NCBI RefSeq assembly: GCF_000422545.1
Contig: NZ_AULZ01000001.1
Span: forward strand, 248,001 to 312,000
DNA from: Desulfocurvibacter africanus subsp. africanus DSM 2603
GTDB lineage: Bacteria > Desulfobacterota > Desulfovibrionia > Desulfovibrionales > Desulfovibrionaceae
DNA length: 64,000 bases
Reading direction: 5' to 3'
In this document: positions 26,751-35,519 of the stretch, piece by piece
Numbering within the stretch: position 1 is the stretch's first letter
Layout: each line of letters opens with the position of its first letter
Position numbers and translations under genes: made by a program
Notes under the pieces: model-generated
Database searches by the model: none
Seen by the model: only the letters and a program-made list of their open reading frames with translations
What the model was told of the DNA's origin: nothing

Positions 26751-28670
26751 ATGCTTAAGAAAAACACCCTGGAACGCTGGACGGCGGACAAGTCCGCCGA
26801 CGTCTACGGCATCCGCAACTGGGGCGCCGGATACTTCGACATCAACGACAACGGCGACGTGGTGGTCACGCCGATACTGAGCAACCGCAAGGTCTCCGTA
26901 TCCATCCCCGAGGTCATCGCCGGCATCAAGGAGCGCGGCTTCGACATGCCCGTGCTCCTGCGCATCGAGAACATCCTCGATTCGCAGATATCGCTGCTGC
27001 ACGAGAGCTTCCGCGCGGCCATCAAGAAGCTCGACTACAAGGGCAAGTTCCGCGGGGTCTATCCCATCAAGGTCAACCAGCAGGAGCAGGTGGTCGACGA
27101 GGTCACGCGCTACGGCCAGCGTTTCCACCATGGCCTGGAGGCCGGCTCCAAGGCCGAACTCATCGCCGCCCTGGCCATGCTGCGCGACAAGGAAGCCTGC
27201 CTGGTCTGCAACGGCTACAAGGATCAGGAGTTCATCGACCTGGGCCTGTTCGCCACCAAGATGGGCTACAAGCTCTTTTTCGTGCTGGAAATGCCCAGCG
27301 AGCTGGACCTGATCATGTCCCGCGCGGCCTACCTGAACATCCGGCCGCTGCTGGGCGTGCGCCTGAAGCTCGCCACCCAGGCCGGCGGCCACTGGACCGA
27401 GTCCGGCGGCGACCGCTCCATCTTCGGCCTGAACACGAGCCAGCTCGTGGAAGTCGTGGACTCCCTCAAGGAACGCGGCATGCTCGACTGCCTGCAGCTG
27501 CTGCACTACCACCTGGGTTCGCAGATCCCCAACATCCGCGACATCCGCTCCGCGGCCCTGGAGGCCAGCCGCATCTACGCCGAACTGGTCAAGGAAGGCG
27601 TCAAGATGGGCTACCTGGACCTGGGCGGCGGCCTGGCCGTGGACTACGACGGCTCGCACACCAACTTCACCAACTCCCGCAACTACTCGTTGGAGGAGTA
27701 CTGCGCCGACATCATCGAAACGGTCATGGAGACCATGGAGAATGCCGGCGTCGACCACCACCCGACCATCATCACCGAGTCGGGCCGAGCGCTGGTGGCC
27801 TACTACTCGGTGCTGCTGTTCAACATCCTGGACGTCTCGCGCTTCGAGGCCGCACCCGTGCCCGAAACCCTGCCCGAGGACACGCCCGAGCACCTCGTCA
27901 ACCTGCTCGACGTCTACAAGTCGCTGACGCTCAAGAACATGCAGGAATGCTACAACGACGCCATGTTCTACCGCGACGAGATCCGCACGGGCTTCCGCCA
28001 CGGCACCATGAGCCTGCGCGAACGCGCCCTGGGCGAGAACATCTTCTGGTCCATCATCACGCGCATCGCCAAGGACGCCAGGCGCCTCAAGCACGTGCCC
28101 AATGACCTCAAGGACATCCACGTGGCCCTGTCGGACATCTACTACGCGAACTTCAGCGTGTTCCAGTCCGTGCCCGACGCCTGGGCCATCGACCACCTGT
28201 TCCCCATCATGCCCGTGCACAGGCTCAATGACATACCCTCGCGCCAGGGCATCCTGGCCGACATCACCTGCGACTGCGACGGCAAGATCGACAAGTTCAT
28301 CGACCTGCACGGGGTCAAGCACACCCTGCCGCTGCACGAACTGAACGGCGAGGAGTACTACCTGGGCGTGTTCCTCGTTGGCGCGTACCAGGAAACCCTG
28401 GGCGACCTGCACAACCTCATGGGCGACACCAACGTGGTCACCATCCGCGTGCATGACGACGGCAGCTACGACTTCGTGCGCGAACTAGAAGGCGATACCG
28501 TGGCCGACGTGCTCGACTACGTGGAGTACGAGCCCAAGGTTCTGCTGGAGCAGTTCCGCCGTACGGCCGAGGAGGCGGTGCGCGACCAGCTCATCACCGC
28601 CACCGAGCGCCGCGAAATCATGGAAGCCTACGAGGCCGGCATGCGCGGCTACACGTACTTCGAGAGATAG
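26751..28670 (+). CDS. speA: Biosynthetic arginine decarboxylase
   Basis: 639 residues, the usual length for SpeA. It converts arginine to agmatine with PLP, the first step of polyamine synthesis. Visible motifs are YPIKVNQQEQVV with the PLP lysine (about residue 103), the glycine-rich LDLGGGLAVDYDG, the TESGRALVAYYSVLLF motif, and the C-terminal TCDCDGKIDKF. Ribosome site GGGGG lies 7 bases upstream. The window also encodes carboxynorspermidine dehydrogenase and decarboxylase 9 kb away; genes for turning agmatine to putrescine were not found. A hairpin terminator follows the stop directly. Confidence 0.96.
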   Translation: MLKKNTLERWTADKSADVYGIRNWGAGYFDINDNGDVVVTPILSNRKVSVSIPEVIAGIKERGFDMPVLLRIENILDSQISLLHESFRAAIKKLDYKGKFRGVYPIKVNQQEQVVDEVTRYGQRFHHGLEAGSKAELIAALAMLRDKEACLVCNGYKDQEFIDLGLFATKMGYKLFFVLEMPSELDLIMSRAAYLNIRPLLGVRLKLATQAGGHWTESGGDRSIFGLNTSQLVEVVDSLKERGMLDCLQLLHYHLGSQIPNIRDIRSAALEASRIYAELVKEGVKMGYLDLGGGLAVDYDGSHTNFTNSRNYSLEEYCADIIETVMETMENAGVDHHPTIITESGRALVAYYSVLLFNILDVSRFEAAPVPETLPEDTPEHLVNLLDVYKSLTLKNMQECYNDAMFYRDEIRTGFRHGTMSLRERALGENIFWSIITRIAKDARRLKHVPNDLKDIHVALSDIYYANFSVFQSVPDAWAIDHLFPIMPVHRLNDIPSRQGILADITCDCDGKIDKFIDLHGVKHTLPLHELNGEEYYLGVFLVGAYQETLGDLHNLMGDTNVVTIRVHDDGSYDFVRELEGDTVADVLDYVEYEPKVLLEQFRRTAEEAVRDQLITATERREIMEAYEAGMRGYTYFER

Positions 28671-28674
28671 GAAC

Positions 28675-28706
28675 CGGGAGAGGGTAACTCCCTCTCCCGA
28701 CTTTTA
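28675..28706 (+). terminator. Terminator of speA
   Basis: CGGGAGAGGG pairs with CCCTCTCCCG across a short loop, followed by ACTTTTAT. It is of the same stem type as family B. Confidence 0.85.
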
Positions 28707-28981
28707 TGCAGTTGAGCACAGTGACGCCAGGTCCATATTAATGTTCAACGTGGTTTTCATTTTTATTCGGCACGGCCTTCAACACATCCTCCCGCAATTA
28801 CGACTCTCCTTATAGTATTTATCGCCACCATACCCGTGTCCACCGTTTTTTGAGGCTTTGCTGCTGCTGTTTCGTGCGCTATAGTGCATCCGCCTCGCCA
28901 TTGTACAATCCCCCGACAACGCCAGCCTGCGCATGCCCAGAGCCTTCCTGGTCTTTTGGCTTGCCGCCGGCGGGGAACGAC
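28707..28981. other. AT-rich leader of the hybrid kinase gene
   Basis: 275 bases, partly AT-rich, presumed to carry the kinase promoter. An open frame from 28850 enters the kinase in frame, but its cysteine-rich peptide has no ribosome site and looks non-coding. Confidence 0.45.
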
Positions 28982-31456
28982 ATGTCTGAACTGGATTTCA
29001 AGAGAGTCGTCGAAAGCGCTCCGGACACGATCGTCATCTTCGACCTTGAAGGTTGCTACAAGTACGTTAGCCCGGCCATCAGCGAGGCCACCGCGGGGCT
29101 GCTATCCCCCGAGGATCTCGTTGGCAGGCACCCTCGCGAGATCGGCCATAATACCAACGACCTCCTGAGCATGATGGAGGCCGCGCAAACGCGCGCAAGA
29201 GAGACCGGCCAGGATCAGGTCCTGCCCTTCGACTATAAGACCCCCATCGGCACGCGCCATTTCCAGGCCCTGATCCGCCCGCAGCGGAACAGCCAAGGGC
29301 AGGTGGAGTCCTTCCTGTCCATTGTCCGGGATGTGACGGAGATGAAGCGGCTGCAGGAGGAGCTTGCCTCGGCCAAGGCCAAGGCCGAGGAGCAGGCCGA
29401 GGCGCTCAAGACGTCCAACCGGACCCTGGAGCATGTCTATCTCGAAGTGGAGAAGCGCGTTGGCGAGCGCACGGTGGCCCTGGAAACCGAAATCGCCGTG
29501 CGCAAGCAATCCGAGGAACGCCTGCGCGAGAGCCAGGAACGCTACCGGGCCATCGTGGAAGACCTGGGCGAGTTCGTCAGTCGTTTCACGCCCGACGGAA
29601 CCATCACCTTCGTGAACAAAGCCCTCACCAGGTTTCATGGCGCGCCTAGCAGCGAGATCCTGGGCAATAACCTCTTCGACATGCTTCCGCCACTTATCAG
29701 CGAACGGCTGCGATGTTTGCTCGCATCCGCCACGCTGGATCAGCCGTTTGTGTCGTGGAGCCATGCCATGCATGCGCCAAACGGCGAGGAGCACTGCGTC
29801 GAGTGGGTAAATAGGGCCTTGTTCGACGAGACCGGCAGGATCGTCGAAGTCCAGGCCGTCGGGCGCGACATCACGAAACAGAAACACGCGGAAGAAGCCC
29901 TGGCCCGCCGGGAGCAGGAATTTCGGGCTCTGGCGGAAAACTCGCCTGACATCATCGTACGCTACAACCAGGACTGTGTGCGCCTCTACGCCAATGCGGC
30001 GCTGTCCCGCACTCTCAAGTTACCCCAGTCCGAACTGATCGGAAGGGACCTCTCCAACGCTCCTATTTTGAAACCGGTTCGTAAAGAGTTCGAGCAGGCG
30101 GTTCGCAACGTGTTCGAGACGGGGCAGGAGCGAGCCCAGGTGCTTACGCTGACCCCTGGCGAGAGCAGCTTGCACATCCAATATCGCCTGGCTCCTGAAT
30201 TCTCCAAGGACGGCCAGGTGGAAAGCGTGCTGGCCATCGGCCGGGACATCACCGACCTCATGCGGCTGGGGCAGGAGCTCCGGAAGGCCAAGGAAACGGC
30301 TGAGTCCGCAAGCCTGGCCAAGAGCACGTTCCTGTCCAACATGAGCCACGAAATCCGCACGCCCCTGAACAGCATCCAGAGCGTGATCGAGCTTCTGCCC
30401 TCGCTCGGCATAGGCCAGGAGGCGTCCTCCTATGTACGGATCGCCGAGCAGTCGGCCAACCATCTCCTGCGCCTCATCAACAACCTGCTCGATCTGTCCA
30501 GGATCGAGGCCGGCGGAATCGAGCTGGCTAGCAAGCCGTTCGAACCGCGTCATCTGCTGCAGGCGATCCTCGGCCCCCTGGCCGTAACGGCCGGAGCCAA
30601 AGGGATTGAGCTCAGCGTGGATGTCGCGGAGGAAATCCCCGCGCGACTCGTGGGCGACGAACTGCGCCTGGGTCAGATCCTCATGAACCTCGTGGGCAAC
30701 GCGATCAAGTACACGGAGACGGGCCGGATTCGCGTCAGCATGGGCCGAGACACTTCATGCGCCGGAGAAGACAGGCGCGTCCGACTCCGCTTTTCCGTGC
30801 GGGACACCGGCATCGGCATCCATCCGAGCCGGCGCGAACACATCTTCTCTGGTTTCAAGCACTTCCTGGACCAAAGCCGTCCGAGCAGCGAGAGCACGGG
30901 GCTGGGATTGCACATCTCCATGCAGCTCGTGGAGCGGATGGGCGGCAGGATATGGGTGGACAGCGTGCCTGGCCGGGGAAGCACCTTCTTCTTCACCGTC
31001 GTGCTCGGGGAAGTCGAGCCGGGGACGAACGAAAGCGCGAAGCCGACCCGGACGCCGCCGCACACGGCGCCACGCCCGCTCAAGATCCTCCTGGTGGAGG
31101 ACAATCTCGTCAACCAGATGCTCACGTCCGAGATCCTCAAGCGCAAGGGTCACGAAGTGGTCACGGCGTCGGGCGGCCAGGAGGCCCTGGACGCGCTCAG
31201 GGACGTCGGATTCGATGTAGTGCTCATGGACGTGGACATGCCCGACATGGACGGCGTCGAAACGACCCGGCGCATCCGTAGAGGTCTGGCAGGTGATCCC
31301 GACGTACCCATCTTCGCCACGACGGCCTTCGGGCTGGACGGCGACCGCGAGCGGTTCCTGCAGGCGGGCATGGACGAGCACATTTCCAAGCCGTTCGCCA
31401 TGGACGAGCTGGAAAAACTGCTCGCGGCCATCAGCGCGAGGGACAGGCAGGCCTAG
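28982..31456 (+). CDS. Hybrid PAS-domain histidine kinase with receiver domain
   Basis: 824 residues from the ATG at 28982 (GGGGAA upstream; an extension to 28850 is unsupported). There is no membrane helix, so it is likely cytoplasmic. Order: PAS 1 (about 1-120, FKRVVESAPDTIVIFDLEG), a coiled coil (about 120-180), PAS 2 (about 182-300), PAS 3 (about 305-425), HisKA with SNMSHEIRTPL (phospho-His near 456), an ATPase domain (NLVGNAIKYTETG, DTGIGI, GLGLHISMQLVERMGG), and a receiver domain (about 700-820, LVEDNLVNQMLT and VLMDVDMPDMDG with Asp near 750). No DNA-binding output is present, so it must signal to another protein. The signal, possibly redox or a small ligand in a PAS domain, is unknown. 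Confidence 0.93.
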   Translation: MSELDFKRVVESAPDTIVIFDLEGCYKYVSPAISEATAGLLSPEDLVGRHPREIGHNTNDLLSMMEAAQTRARETGQDQVLPFDYKTPIGTRHFQALIRPQRNSQGQVESFLSIVRDVTEMKRLQEELASAKAKAEEQAEALKTSNRTLEHVYLEVEKRVGERTVALETEIAVRKQSEERLRESQERYRAIVEDLGEFVSRFTPDGTITFVNKALTRFHGAPSSEILGNNLFDMLPPLISERLRCLLASATLDQPFVSWSHAMHAPNGEEHCVEWVNRALFDETGRIVEVQAVGRDITKQKHAEEALARREQEFRALAENSPDIIVRYNQDCVRLYANAALSRTLKLPQSELIGRDLSNAPILKPVRKEFEQAVRNVFETGQERAQVLTLTPGESSLHIQYRLAPEFSKDGQVESVLAIGRDITDLMRLGQELRKAKETAESASLAKSTFLSNMSHEIRTPLNSIQSVIELLPSLGIGQEASSYVRIAEQSANHLLRLINNLLDLSRIEAGGIELASKPFEPRHLLQAILGPLAVTAGAKGIELSVDVAEEIPARLVGDELRLGQILMNLVGNAIKYTETGRIRVSMGRDTSCAGEDRRVRLRFSVRDTGIGIHPSRREHIFSGFKHFLDQSRPSSESTGLGLHISMQLVERMGGRIWVDSVPGRGSTFFFTVVLGEVEPGTNESAKPTRTPPHTAPRPLKILLVEDNLVNQMLTSEILKRKGHEVVTASGGQEALDALRDVGFDVVLMDVDMPDMDGVETTRRIRRGLAGDPDVPIFATTAFGLDGDRERFLQAGMDEHISKPFAMDELEKLLAAISARDRQA

Positions 31457-31719
31457 CCCCCCAGCTCTTATTATTCAGGGAGACATGCGGAATGCCGCCA
31501 TCCCGGCTCTCCGCTCCGCCTGGGCGGCGGCCCGGCTGCTCGCAAGCCGCCAGCGCAGTCACGCGCTCATCCCGCTCGCCCATGGGCCTCCAGCCGTAAA
31601 ACCCCGCGGTGCTTTGCCCGACCGTCCCCTGATTTCCGGATTAGTAATTCAGCTTTGTCCTTCAGGCATGCTACACAGCGAAGGGCGTCCGGCAACCTTC
31701 CACGATCGTGGGTACGGCC

Positions 31720-33402
31720 ATGCGCTCAAAGCTGATCAAGACGACCCCGGAGCGAAGGGCTCAGGTCATCGGGGATATCTCCCAAGGCTCGGAACCAGGG
31801 ATTCGCTTCTATATCCTGGTGGGCATATCGACCCTCATCGCCAGCATTGGCCTGATAGCCGACAGCACGGCCGTTGTGATCGGAGCCATGCTCGTGGCCC
31901 CTCTCATGACTCCCATTTTCGGCATTTCGCTCGCTCTCGTGCTCGGGGAGGCCAAGCTGCTGCGCAATTCGCTCCTGGCGGTCACGGCGGGAATCTTCAT
32001 CGCCGTGGCCACCGCACTGCTGCTCGGCAGCCTGCCCATCGCGCTGGAGGTGACTCCCGAAATGCTGTCCCGGACGCAGCCCAACCTGTTCGACCTCCTG
32101 GTGGCCGTGCTGGCCGGATTCGCCGGGGCTTATGCCCTTGTGGACGAGTCGCTCAGCCCGGCGCTCCCGGGCGTGGCCATCGCCACGGCGCTGGTGCCGC
32201 CGCTGGCGAACACCGGCCTGTGCATCGCGGTCAAGGCCTACGAGGGCGGCCTGGGCTCTTTCCTGCTCTTCGTAGCTAACTTTCTATCCATCCTCATCGT
32301 CGCCTCGGCGGTTTTCATCGTCGCAGGGATGAACTATCGGTTCGACTCGACGAACAAGAAGCTGTTCCTGCGCCGCTTCGGGCTGGCTGCGTTCGGCTTT
32401 TTGATCATCTTCGCACTGCTCACGAATTCCCTCATCGCAATGATCGAGGACCGCATTCTGTCACAGGATATCAAACAGGTGCTCGATCAGGAGCTGGCCG
32501 GCATGTATGGAGCGGAGTTGAACAGGTTCAACTCTGATTTCGAGAGCGGCAAGCTGTACGTCCTCGCGCATGTCATGAGCCCGGAGCTGTTCGTTCCCAA
32601 GGAGGTGAAACAGATCCAGGACGCACTGTCCAAGAAGCTGGACAAGCCGGTCGAGTTCACCATCAGGAATACGATCGTCAAGGACATGGGCGCGACGGGC
32701 TCGACGCCCCTGGTCGAAATGCGCAATCTGGAAGGCTTTTTCGAGGGTAGGGAATTGACCCGCAAGGAGCTGGTCATCAGAGAAACGGAGCAGCTTTTGT
32801 GGGAGCTGACTTCCGAGGCGCCGGGGACGCAGCTTGAACATGTGGACTTCGGCATGCTCCCGATCGGGCCGACGGTCGTGGCGACAATAACGGGCCGACC
32901 GCCTTTTCCGGAAATAATACGCGCGGTGCAGGATGATCTGCGCAAGCGCCTGGAAATGCCGGACCTCTACCTGCTCGTGGAGGTCATTGAGCCGGATTTC
33001 TGGAGCAGCCAGGGGCGCTTGCTCCTTGGCTGGACACGGTACGGCAAGCTCACGCCGGACAAGGAGCGGGCCATAAAGACCATTGAGAACGCCGTGCGCG
33101 AGGCGTTTTCCCGCATCGACGGGCTGTTCCCCCACGATGCCTATTTCGATTTCGGGGACGGGCGCCAGCCGGTCAAGATCCTTGTCGCGGTCTCGGGCGG
33201 CAGGGAGCCGGCCAAGGAAGACCTCGCGCACGTGCAGGATACAGTCGCCAAGGCAAGCCCTTTGCCAGTGGAAATGTACATGCTGAAGACGAACGAAGCC
33301 ATGCTGACCAGGGACGGCTATGTTCCTCTAGCCGAGAAACTGCGCAAGAACGTCCGGAAACGATTGGAAGAAGTCAGGAAGAATTGGCACATGGTCAACT
33401 AA
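31720..33402 (+). CDS. DUF389 membrane protein with long soluble C-terminus
   Basis: 560 residues from the ATG at 31720; a GTG at 31708 is possible and neither has a good ribosome site. The N-terminal 240 residues hold about six helices of the DUF389/TIGR00341 family (ADSTAVVIGAMLVAPLMTPI, VLAGFAGAYALVDESLSPALPGVAIATALVPPLANTG). The remaining 320 residues are soluble and alternate charged and hydrophobic strands; they contain no domain I can name. The function of DUF389 is unknown. It stands alone between the hybrid kinase and the copper operon. Confidence 0.83.
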   Translation: MRSKLIKTTPERRAQVIGDISQGSEPGIRFYILVGISTLIASIGLIADSTAVVIGAMLVAPLMTPIFGISLALVLGEAKLLRNSLLAVTAGIFIAVATALLLGSLPIALEVTPEMLSRTQPNLFDLLVAVLAGFAGAYALVDESLSPALPGVAIATALVPPLANTGLCIAVKAYEGGLGSFLLFVANFLSILIVASAVFIVAGMNYRFDSTNKKLFLRRFGLAAFGFLIIFALLTNSLIAMIEDRILSQDIKQVLDQELAGMYGAELNRFNSDFESGKLYVLAHVMSPELFVPKEVKQIQDALSKKLDKPVEFTIRNTIVKDMGATGSTPLVEMRNLEGFFEGRELTRKELVIRETEQLLWELTSEAPGTQLEHVDFGMLPIGPTVVATITGRPPFPEIIRAVQDDLRKRLEMPDLYLLVEVIEPDFWSSQGRLLLGWTRYGKLTPDKERAIKTIENAVREAFSRIDGLFPHDAYFDFGDGRQPVKILVAVSGGREPAKEDLAHVQDTVAKASPLPVEMYMLKTNEAMLTRDGYVPLAEKLRKNVRKRLEEVRKNWHMVN

Positions 33403-33582
33403 GCTAGTGGTCATCTGCTATTCCCTGCCAAGCGCCTGGAATAATTCCGCCCGAGCCGAGAGGGGGATTATTACGTGCCTCCGGCTTTCCCTATGGGGCC
33501 GCTGGCCCTGCATTTTTCCTGATTCCCATAGCCGCAAGGCGGGCAAGCTGCTAAACTAGGGCCCAAACGCGGGACCAGGCCA

Positions 33583-34080
33583 ATGCGACAAGTTCTTTCA
33601 GCCGGGGCCGCGGCCCTGGCCATTCTGTGCGCCTCGTGCGCCGCCGGCTACGAACCTGCGCAACCGCCGGCCACGCATCCGGCCAGCCCGGATGCGCCGG
33701 CTTCGCCGGTCTGGCGGCTGCCGCCCACGCTGAGCAAGGTGGAGACCTCCAGCGTGAAGCCGCTCGTCCTCGACGTGCCAGGCCAAGCGCCGCCAATAAC
33801 GCCCGCCCAGGCAAGCCAAACCGACCATACCGACCATGACGGACACGCCGGGCATACGGGACAGGCGGAACAGACAGGACAGGCTGCATCGCCCGAAACT
33901 CCGGACGGACAGGAGCGCCCGTCCGATGATCCGCAAGATCATAGTGGGCACGCGCCGTCGCAGGCAGACGATGCAAGGCAGGGCAGCCCATCCGTTGCAT
34001 CCGAAGAGAGCAAAAGCCCTGACGACGATTCCACCGGACATGCGGGACACGCTGGACAGACTGCGTCCGGAGGCCAGTAA
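33583..34080 (+). CDS. Histidine-rich exported (probably lipo-)protein of the copper operon
   Basis: 165 residues. A signal sequence with a possible, slightly unusual lipobox (LCASC, Cys19) suggests outer-membrane or periplasmic anchoring. The mature part is disordered, rich in His, Asp, Gln and Gly, with repeated units such as DHTDHDGHAGHTGQ, DHSGHA and TGHAGHAG. Such His-rich segments bind copper or other soft metals. The same kind of repeat appears in the N-terminus of the multicopper oxidase two genes down. Its stop overlaps the next start by one base (TAATG), placing it first in a copper-handling operon. No enzyme domain is visible. Confidence 0.8.
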   Translation: MRQVLSAGAAALAILCASCAAGYEPAQPPATHPASPDAPASPVWRLPPTLSKVETSSVKPLVLDVPGQAPPITPAQASQTDHTDHDGHAGHTGQAEQTGQAASPETPDGQERPSDDPQDHSGHAPSQADDARQGSPSVASEESKSPDDDSTGHAGHAGQTASGGQ

Positions 34081-35507
34081 TGTGCCTACACGTCCCGAGC
34101 AACCTGTTCGCCCTGGCTCTGCTCATGGTTCTGGCGGCCTGCGCGAGCACCGATCCGGCCGGAAACATCCAGGCCGTGGGCGCGGACGTGGCGGCGCGCA
34201 CCGGGTACTCGGCGCAGCGGCTGGACGGAACGCAAGCCGAGAGCCACTCGCAACAGGCAGTGCAGGACATGCTTGCCGACGGCCTGGGCGAGAACGAAGC
34301 GGTACGCATCGCCCTGCTCAACTCAAAGCGGGTGCAGGCAATTTTCGAGGGACTCGGCGTGGCTAGGGCCGAGTACGTGCAGGCCGGACTCGTCGAGAAT
34401 CCGGTCTTCGCGGGCGCGTACCGCTACACGCCAGGCGACGGCTCCACCTGGGAGCTGGAGATCGCCCAAAGTCTGACGGGTCTGCTCTTCACGCCTTTGC
34501 GCCGGTCCGTGGCGCGCGCCGAGCTGGCCCGGGCCGAGTCCCTGGCCACGGCCCAGGTGCTGGACATCATCCTGGAGTCCCGGCGCGCCTGGTTCGCGCA
34601 CCAGGCCGCCCTGGAGCGCACGCGCGCGGCCCAGCTCATGGCCGAAACCTCGCGCGCGGCCCTGGACCTGGCCTTGAGGCTGCGCGCGGCCGGGAACATC
34701 ACCGAGCTGGATCTGCTCACCCGCCAGGCCATGCACGAGGAAGACAGGATTCTGCAGGCCGACGAGGAACTGACCCTGGGCCGGGCGCGCGAGCGACTCA
34801 ACGCTGCTCTCGGCCTGTGGGGCTCGCTCGCAGGTTGGGAGCCCGTGGGCGGCCTGCCGCCGCTACCGGACAGGCGCGACGATGCGGACCTCGCCGCCGA
34901 GAGGCTGGAGAGCCGGGCCGTGGCCGCGAATTTGAAGCTTGCGGCGACCCGCCAGGAACTGGACGCCTTAGCCCGCACGGTCGGCCTGGAGCGCTATGCG
35001 CCCTTTCAGGAGGTGGAGGTCGGCGCATCCCTGGAACGCGAGCCGGGCGAGAAATGGGGCGTCGGTCCCAGCTTGGCCCTGCCCATACCGCTGTTCGACT
35101 TCGGCCAAGCGCGGCGGGCGCGGGCCAGGGCAAGGCTGTCCGTTGTCTCGCGCGAGTACGAGGCCCAGGCAGTGGAAATGCGCGCGGCCGCCAGGAGCGC
35201 GGCGCTGACGTTGGAGGCAGCCCGCAACAGGGCCGAGCACTACCGATCCGTGCTCCTGCCACTTCGGCGCGACATCACGGCCGAGGGCCAGTTGCAGAAC
35301 AACGCCATGAACCTGAGCACCATCGGCCTGCTGGATCTCAAGCGCGCCGAGTTGGATACCGAACGCAGCGCGGCCGAGGCTCTGCACGAATACTGGCGGG
35401 CCCGCAGCGCCCTGGAGCAGATCATCTCCGGACGCATTCCGAGTGATATGGCCGCAAACGGCGGCATGCCCGCTGCCTCTACCAGTGGCGGCGGTGGCGG
35501 GCACTGA
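34080..35507 (+). CDS. TolC-family outer-membrane efflux lipoprotein
   Basis: 475 residues with lipobox LAAC (about residues 17-20), followed by the long helical repeats of outer-membrane efflux proteins. About 1/3 of the way in is the pattern QAGLVENPVFAGAYRY, then ARAELARAESLATAQVLDIILESRRAWF, and in the second half LALPIPLFDFGQARRARARARL and QNNAMNLSTIGLLDLKRAELD. Such proteins form a trimeric channel through the outer membrane. Here no inner-membrane RND pump or adaptor is beside it; its partners are a His-rich lipoprotein and a multicopper oxidase, so it may replace CopB-like functions in copper removal. Confidence 0.87.
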   Translation: MCLHVPSNLFALALLMVLAACASTDPAGNIQAVGADVAARTGYSAQRLDGTQAESHSQQAVQDMLADGLGENEAVRIALLNSKRVQAIFEGLGVARAEYVQAGLVENPVFAGAYRYTPGDGSTWELEIAQSLTGLLFTPLRRSVARAELARAESLATAQVLDIILESRRAWFAHQAALERTRAAQLMAETSRAALDLALRLRAAGNITELDLLTRQAMHEEDRILQADEELTLGRARERLNAALGLWGSLAGWEPVGGLPPLPDRRDDADLAAERLESRAVAANLKLAATRQELDALARTVGLERYAPFQEVEVGASLEREPGEKWGVGPSLALPIPLFDFGQARRARARARLSVVSREYEAQAVEMRAAARSAALTLEAARNRAEHYRSVLLPLRRDITAEGQLQNNAMNLSTIGLLDLKRAELDTERSAAEALHEYWRARSALEQIISGRIPSDMAANGGMPAASTSGGGGGH

Positions 35508-35519
35508 TAGGAGATCAGG

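Noticed and set aside
26472-28454. Very long open frame (660 codons) antisense to speA
   Set aside because: It mirrors the codon bias of speA on the other strand, has no recognisable domain and overlaps a certain gene. The same holds for long antisense frames over the App1-like gene (1421-2818), the aminotransferase (8088-9293), ilvD (46218-48056), aspS (44108-45793) and the MFS region (24420-26174).
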